The notes beneath the pieces are model-generated. The model was given only the letters and a program-made list of their open reading frames with translations. It was not told the DNA's origin and ran no database searches. From contig JACOXI010000004.1 of NCBI GenBank assembly GCA_016176335.1, positions 155,289-219,288 of the forward strand: a stretch of 64,000 bases of DNA. Direction: 5' to 3'. Positions 60,372 through 64,000 of this stretch are shown one piece after another (within the stretch, counting starts at the first letter, position 1; every line of letters begins with the position of its first letter). A program made the translations under genes and the position numbers. Source of the DNA: Candidatus Daviesbacteria bacterium. Its GTDB lineage: Bacteria; Patescibacteria; Microgenomatia; Daviesbacterales; UBA10151.

Positions 60372-61041
60372 GCTTTACATTGTACCAACACCAATAGGTA
60401 ACTTAAAAGATATCACCCTAAGATCACTTGAGGTCTTAAAACAAGTGGATGGGATAATTTGTGAGGATAGCAGAAGAACAGCTTTACTTTTAAATCATTA
60501 CAGTATTAAAAAACCTCTGGAAGTTTTAAATGACTATAATGAGACAAGATTAATACCAACCATGGTGGAGTGGCTGGAGCATGAGGACTGGGCTCTAGTT
60601 TCTGATGCTGGGACACCATTAATCTCTGATCCGGGATATAAATTGGTTAGAGAATGTATCCACCAGGGGATTAAGATAGATTCTCTGCCCGGACCCTCAT
60701 CTGTTTTAACAGCCTTCACTTTATCAGGTCTTCCCCCGGATAAATTTATGTTTTTAGGCTATTTGCCGGAAAAACCGGGCCATAGAATGGATTTTTTCAA
60801 AAAATTGTCAATTATCAATTCTCAATTGTCAATTACTTATATTATCTTTGTAGCCCCGCATAAACTGAAGAGAACTCTTACAGATATCCGGCAAGTGTTT
60901 GGAGATATTGAAGTAGTTTTGGCTCATGAACTTACAAAGATTCACCAATCAGTTGAGAAAAAAAATATCAGCAAGTGGTTGGAAACTTTAAAAAATCCCA
61001 AAGGGGAATATATCTTACTATTTAATTTTGGGTTCTCCTAG
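60370..61041 (+). CDS. rsmI: 16S rRNA (cytidine-1402-2'-O)-methyltransferase
   Basis: 223 residues from the ATG at 60370, which starts at the conserved MLYIVPTPIGNLKDIT. Further motifs: EDSRRTALLL, ALVSDAGTPLISDPG, LPGPSSVLTAFTLSGLP, and FVAPHKL. Methylates the ribose of C1402 in the decoding centre. Shorter than E. coli RsmI (about 286), with the C-terminal part reduced. Codons near 60806-60836 are built from CAATTGTCAATT-like repeats. Confidence 0.92.
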   Translation: MLYIVPTPIGNLKDITLRSLEVLKQVDGIICEDSRRTALLLNHYSIKKPLEVLNDYNETRLIPTMVEWLEHEDWALVSDAGTPLISDPGYKLVRECIHQGIKIDSLPGPSSVLTAFTLSGLPPDKFMFLGYLPEKPGHRMDFFKKLSIINSQLSITYIIFVAPHKLKRTLTDIRQVFGDIEVVLAHELTKIHQSVEKKNISKWLETLKNPKGEYILLFNFGFS

Positions 61042-61236
61042 AGGTATTATTTCCCCGCCTGTGGATTGGAATGGACCTAAGCCCACTAAATTATTGCCCC
61101 AGCCCCAACCTCCTATTCCATACTTTTCATTAGCTTGTTGTGCTAATACTGCTTGTCTTACTCTATTCGGATCACCACTCCCAAGCTCTCCTACCAAATG
61201 ATCTCCTATGATAACTTTTATGCTAGCTTCAACCAT
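61018..61236 (-). CDS. small glycine-rich hypothetical protein
   Basis: 72 residues. Contains GIGGWGWGNN in the second half. No signal peptide or membrane helix. A minus-strand extended -10 (TGA TATAAT) ends six bases before the ATG. Its 3' end overlaps that of rsmI by 24 bases. No family recognised. Confidence 0.45.
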   Translation of the reverse strand: MVEASIKVIIGDHLVGELGSGDPNRVRQAVLAQQANEKYGIGGWGWGNNLVGLGPFQSTGGEIIPLGEPKIK

Positions 61237-61266
61237 AGTGGAATTATATCATAAAATGATACAAGT

Positions 61267-62784
61267 TTAGGTAGATCTTCCTAAGACCATTCTTCTTTCC
61301 GTTTGATGCAATAAATCTTTAATGGAATGAGCCTCATATCGTTCTACCACCACCCCATATACCCCTTTTTCCACCAAAAACTCCAAAACTTTAGGATATA
61401 AAGATAATGACCCATAAGCTATAAACGGTATCTTTGATTTATGTAAAAGCTTTAACCCATCTTCTATGAATTTTAAGAGTCCACTTACTTCATTTTTGTA
61501 AAACATTAGCTCCTCTTCCCTCGGGTCAAAACCATTTAAATGAGCAATTAATTCATCAAGATTAATCACCACCCCGTCTATTCCTACTACTAAATAATCT
61601 TCCAGATTGACTATATTTTCCGGAACAGCAACTTCCAGCCAAATTTGTAAGGAGTGCTTCCTCGTCATTTTTTTAACTGCCAGCTCCCTTTTTATTTGTA
61701 ACAACTCATTTACACCTCGAACGAAGGGTGCCACTATGTGGATGTTGGACAAGCCTTTTTTAAGACTGCCATCCTGCAGTCGCAAGCTATGCTTATGTCT
61801 GGCAAAATCCAAAGCTTCCAGGAGAGGATCAAATAAAGTTTTTTGATGGAGTAATCTTAAGCTGCCGCGAACCTTACCCATTCCCTCTGACTTATCAGCC
61901 AATTTAAATAAAATAGGTGCCTCCCGAAAACTGGAGGCTGTTTCTACCAGCTTTAAAACCAAGTCCTCAAATGATTCATTGGGTTTGTTCAGATCAAAAA
62001 TTTTCTCGGATGCTATATAAACCCCATCCACGTTCTCTGCCGAAGCCATACTCTTTGAGAGATCCAAGAATACTTTAACTGCACTTTTACTTTGCTCATT
62101 TTGGGATTCCACCGGTCGCCTTGCTCCCTCCGAAATGACATTTGGTGGGGTATATTGCTTTAAGCCAACCAGTTTCACACCATTATCCACTATCCACTCA
62201 TACTGGTTCGGGATAAACAACTTTTTATTTGCTTTCCTGATCAACTCATCTATTTTTTTAAAATCATTTGGGTGCAGTTTACCTGTGGTGACATTTATTA
62301 CAGTATCATCCTGCAGGAAATCAAAATATCCGCTTCCCAAAGCCTCTAATTTTTTGAGAAAAATCACAATTTTAGGATCCAGATTCTCTGTAATCCCTTT
62401 ATAAAAACCATCTTTCCAAAGCCTTCTCTTAACGTCTCCAATCCAATTATCCAACAGTTGCTGCCAAAGTTCCTTAACAGATTTCAATACTTTTCCATCC
62501 AATAAAAGGCTTCTGTGTTTGTCTGCTTCCTTAATTAGAATTTCAGGTAGAGGGGTCTCCTTAAGCTCTTTTTTGACCAGGGTGAGACTTTGTTCAAAAA
62601 TTTCCTTGGTTCCAAAATCATAATGTTCCAAAACCGTTTTTAATTTTAACTCCGGTGGGGTGACAACGATGCCAGAAGCCACAGACAAACCTGCTCTTTT
62701 CAGTTTACCCAAACTGACAGCTAAACTACCAAACAGTTGCTTGTCTTCATCTGTCAGTAACCTAACAGGTAGTATTTCAATCAT
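61267..62784 (-). CDS. PEP-synthase/PPDK-like protein, degenerate
   Basis: 505 residues. The N-terminus LGKLKRAGLSVASGIVVTP resembles the start of the PEP synthase nucleotide domain, and the second half resembles the PEP-utilising TIM barrel (LFDPLLEALDFARHKH, IVAPFVRGVNEL, WLEVAVPENIVNLEDYL, VGIDGVVINLDEL). The central phospho-histidine domain is absent, and the catalytic Cys block is replaced by IAYGSLSLYPKV. Probably not a PEP synthase; it may bind a similar ligand. Four bases upstream of the DUF192 stop codon. Confidence 0.55.
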   Translation of the reverse strand: MIEILPVRLLTDEDKQLFGSLAVSLGKLKRAGLSVASGIVVTPPELKLKTVLEHYDFGTKEIFEQSLTLVKKELKETPLPEILIKEADKHRSLLLDGKVLKSVKELWQQLLDNWIGDVKRRLWKDGFYKGITENLDPKIVIFLKKLEALGSGYFDFLQDDTVINVTTGKLHPNDFKKIDELIRKANKKLFIPNQYEWIVDNGVKLVGLKQYTPPNVISEGARRPVESQNEQSKSAVKVFLDLSKSMASAENVDGVYIASEKIFDLNKPNESFEDLVLKLVETASSFREAPILFKLADKSEGMGKVRGSLRLLHQKTLFDPLLEALDFARHKHSLRLQDGSLKKGLSNIHIVAPFVRGVNELLQIKRELAVKKMTRKHSLQIWLEVAVPENIVNLEDYLVVGIDGVVINLDELIAHLNGFDPREEELMFYKNEVSGLLKFIEDGLKLLHKSKIPFIAYGSLSLYPKVLEFLVEKGVYGVVVERYEAHSIKDLLHQTERRMVLGRST

Positions 62785-62788
62785 AAAT

Positions 62789-63283
62789 TCAAGGGCTTGT
62801 TTTTACAGTATCCCCTATTTTAAGACCTAATTTTTCAGCAACTCCTCCGTTAATTTCTAAAACTTTGTCAATTTCCACTCTTGATTGATAAATAGGTAGG
62901 GATTCATCCGATTGTCCATCTTTCGGAGGTGGAATATTAGGCAAAATATCCACAATTGAATCCCCTTTTATCCAAATAAAATCAAGCGGAAATTTTAATC
63001 CTTTCATCCAAAAAGGATATTTGTCCACCCTATCAAATACAAACAACATTCCCTGATCCTCCGCTAAATTTGATCTACCGCCCAGTCCCTTGCTTCTCTT
63101 ACTTTGGGTATCGGCAATTTCCACTTTGAAGGTGTGACCGCTAATATCCAATTTTGCCGGGGTTGTTTTTTGAGGTAGGAAGGGAAGGTCTAAATTGCTT
63201 GGTCGGCTGGTGGGGCTAAAAAAATATAATGATCCGGCAATGACCATAATTAACAATATAAACTGAACTAGAAACTTTTTCAT
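62789..63283 (-). CDS. anchored DUF192 protein
   Basis: 164 residues from the ATG at 63283, just before a hydrophobic anchor (FLVQFILLIMVIAGSLYFF). The DUF192 domain has the family marks KGLGGRSNLAEDQGMLFVFD, PFWMKGLKFPLDFIWI and VLEINGGVAEKLGLKIGD. Function of the family is unknown. Follows the nuclease gene by 21 bases. Confidence 0.83.
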   Translation of the reverse strand: MKKFLVQFILLIMVIAGSLYFFSPTSRPSNLDLPFLPQKTTPAKLDISGHTFKVEIADTQSKRSKGLGGRSNLAEDQGMLFVFDRVDKYPFWMKGLKFPLDFIWIKGDSIVDILPNIPPPKDGQSDESLPIYQSRVEIDKVLEINGGVAEKLGLKIGDTVKTSP

Positions 63284-63304
63284 ACTATAAAAATAGTACC
63301 ACAA

Positions 63305-63898
63305 CTAACATCTCCCCCAAAGTCCCTTTTTGCTGTCTTTTGCTTCTTTTTCCGCTTGTCTAAACCGTTCATTGTACTTTACATCCGGAGGGTAGGTTAA
63401 TACTTTGGCAAACCCCCCCCTCACCAAATAATCATCCACAAAAAGGGTCTGCCCGTTTTCCAAAGGTAGAAAAATATATCTTAGTAACCTGCCGTATTTA
63501 TCTGTTTCTGAAACATCCTTTTGTAAAATCACAACTTTTTCAGATAACAAGCTTTTGGTTTCGTTTGAGGCTTCTTTGCCAAAGCAGCCAACAGGACGAC
63601 GGGGATCAACAGTTTCAGGGGTATCTATACCAATTAGCCTGACTGTTTTTTTAACTCCTCCCAACACCACCTCAATTGTATCACCGTCTACAACTTTGAC
63701 AACTTGCACCTGCTCGCCTTCGATACCTTCAGCCGCAGAAGCAGTAGCAGCAGGGGAGGATTGAATAATTGTAGTAGAGGAAGGAATCGGCAAGGATACG
63801 TGTTGAGGTTGAGGTTGTAAACCAAACCAAAGAAGACCAAGTCCAAAGATAACAGCTAGCAAACTAATAGATACTAATAATTTAGTATTACTAAACAT
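63305..63898 (-). CDS. exported thermonuclease-like nuclease (SNase fold)
   Basis: 197 residues. N-terminal membrane segment (6-27), Ser/Pro/Ala-rich linker, then an SNase domain. VVDGDTIEV, RLIGIDTPET and DKYGRLLRY carry the catalytic Arg/Glu/Arg and calcium-binding Asp residues. Degrades extracellular DNA or RNA; in a reduced-genome cell it may help nucleotide scavenging. TATACT ends seven bases before the ATG. Confidence 0.9.
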   Translation of the reverse strand: MFSNTKLLVSISLLAVIFGLGLLWFGLQPQPQHVSLPIPSSTTIIQSSPAATASAAEGIEGEQVQVVKVVDGDTIEVVLGGVKKTVRLIGIDTPETVDPRRPVGCFGKEASNETKSLLSEKVVILQKDVSETDKYGRLLRYIFLPLENGQTLFVDDYLVRGGFAKVLTYPPDVKYNERFRQAEKEAKDSKKGLWGRC

Positions 63899-63902
63899 AG
63901 AG

Positions 63903-63975
63903 GGTAGTATAGAGTATCAAGTATAGTGTATAGAGCAAAAATTCCCTTTATACTTTATACCCTATACTCTATACT
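63903..63975. repeat. low-complexity repeat of TATACT-like words
   Basis: Built from AGTATAGAGTATCAAG, AGTATAGTGTATAG and TATACTTTATACCCTATACTCTATAC. The two halves are near inverted copies. It overlaps the promoter of the nuclease gene. The last 25 bases of the window hold nothing I can support. Confidence 0.5.
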
Positions 63976-64000
63976 AATTGCTAAATACCTGGGTAAACAT

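Noticed and set aside
60800..60840. CRISPR-like or tandem repeat array (CAATTGTCAATT words)
   Set aside because: Only a few short imperfect copies, in frame inside rsmI and without spacers. No CRISPR array or cas gene was seen in the window.

Overview
The window looks like a chromosomal segment of an uncultivated, small-genome bacterium, most likely of the Candidate Phyla Radiation (Patescibacteria, Microgenomates-like). This is an inference from the AT-rich sequence, tightly packed short genes, many small orphan membrane proteins, membrane-anchored enzymes and cupin-type phosphoglucose isomerase; no rRNA or marker tree is available here. Most transcription-unit starts show a sigma70-type promoter whose -10 box lies only 5-9 bases before the start codon, so many mRNAs appear to be leaderless; Shine-Dalgarno sequences are seen mainly at internal operon genes and at lexA.

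Layout. 1-4.7 kb: partial and broken orphan genes, a NUDIX-fold protein lacking its catalytic glutamates, a beta-lactamase-fold protein, two secreted or anchored proteins, tRNA-Arg(TCT) followed by a row of hairpins. 5-10.7 kb: purF, an SGNH hydrolase, a UDP-glucuronate decarboxylase-like epimerase, an orphan pstB between 44-bp direct repeats, dinB and a small dinB-neighbour protein. 10.8-17.5 kb: a fatty-acid/polyketide-like cluster (AccD-AccA fusion broken by two frame shifts, FabG-like reductase, SDR/double-hotdog fusion, KAS enzyme, methyltransferase). 17.5-21.3 kb: secreted glycosidase-like protein, a well-delimited small RNA gene, tRNA-His with an aberrant elbow, a second structured region, small orphans, hemolysin-III protein. 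21.4-24.7 kb: MacA/MacB-type efflux operon. 24.7-31.7 kb: sugar phosphate metabolism (cupin PGI, zwf, HD and HAD hydrolases, gnd, ROK kinase) plus a putative Tat-exported metallopeptidase and an MscS-like membrane protein. 31.7-34.7 kb: tRNA-Arg(TCG), an orphan, a Fic enzyme, a broken transposase.

34.8-45.4 kb is the most striking region: folE2, queD, queE and queC, the complete set for making 7-cyano-7-deazaguanine (preQ0) from GTP, are followed by a glycosyltransferase, an O-carbamoyltransferase, a serine-hydroxymethyltransferase-like PLP enzyme, two methyltransferases, a P-loop kinase, a KsgA/Erm-like rRNA methylase and an aldo-keto reductase. No tRNA-queuosine insertion gene is present. 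The block lies between a transposase remnant and tRNA-Lys and reads like a biosynthetic island for a decorated 7-deazapurine compound or nucleic-acid modification.

45.8-64 kb is housekeeping: typA behind a promoter-terminator leader, an oligopeptide-binding-protein-like gene, secG, a holin-like membrane protein, uvrC, a secreted transglutaminase, uvrA, uvrB and lexA (nucleotide-excision repair and SOS), dedA and rsmI sharing overlapping start codons, a degenerate PEP-synthase paralogue, DUF192 and a secreted thermonuclease. Small palindromic repeats recur between genes and twice inside uvrA.
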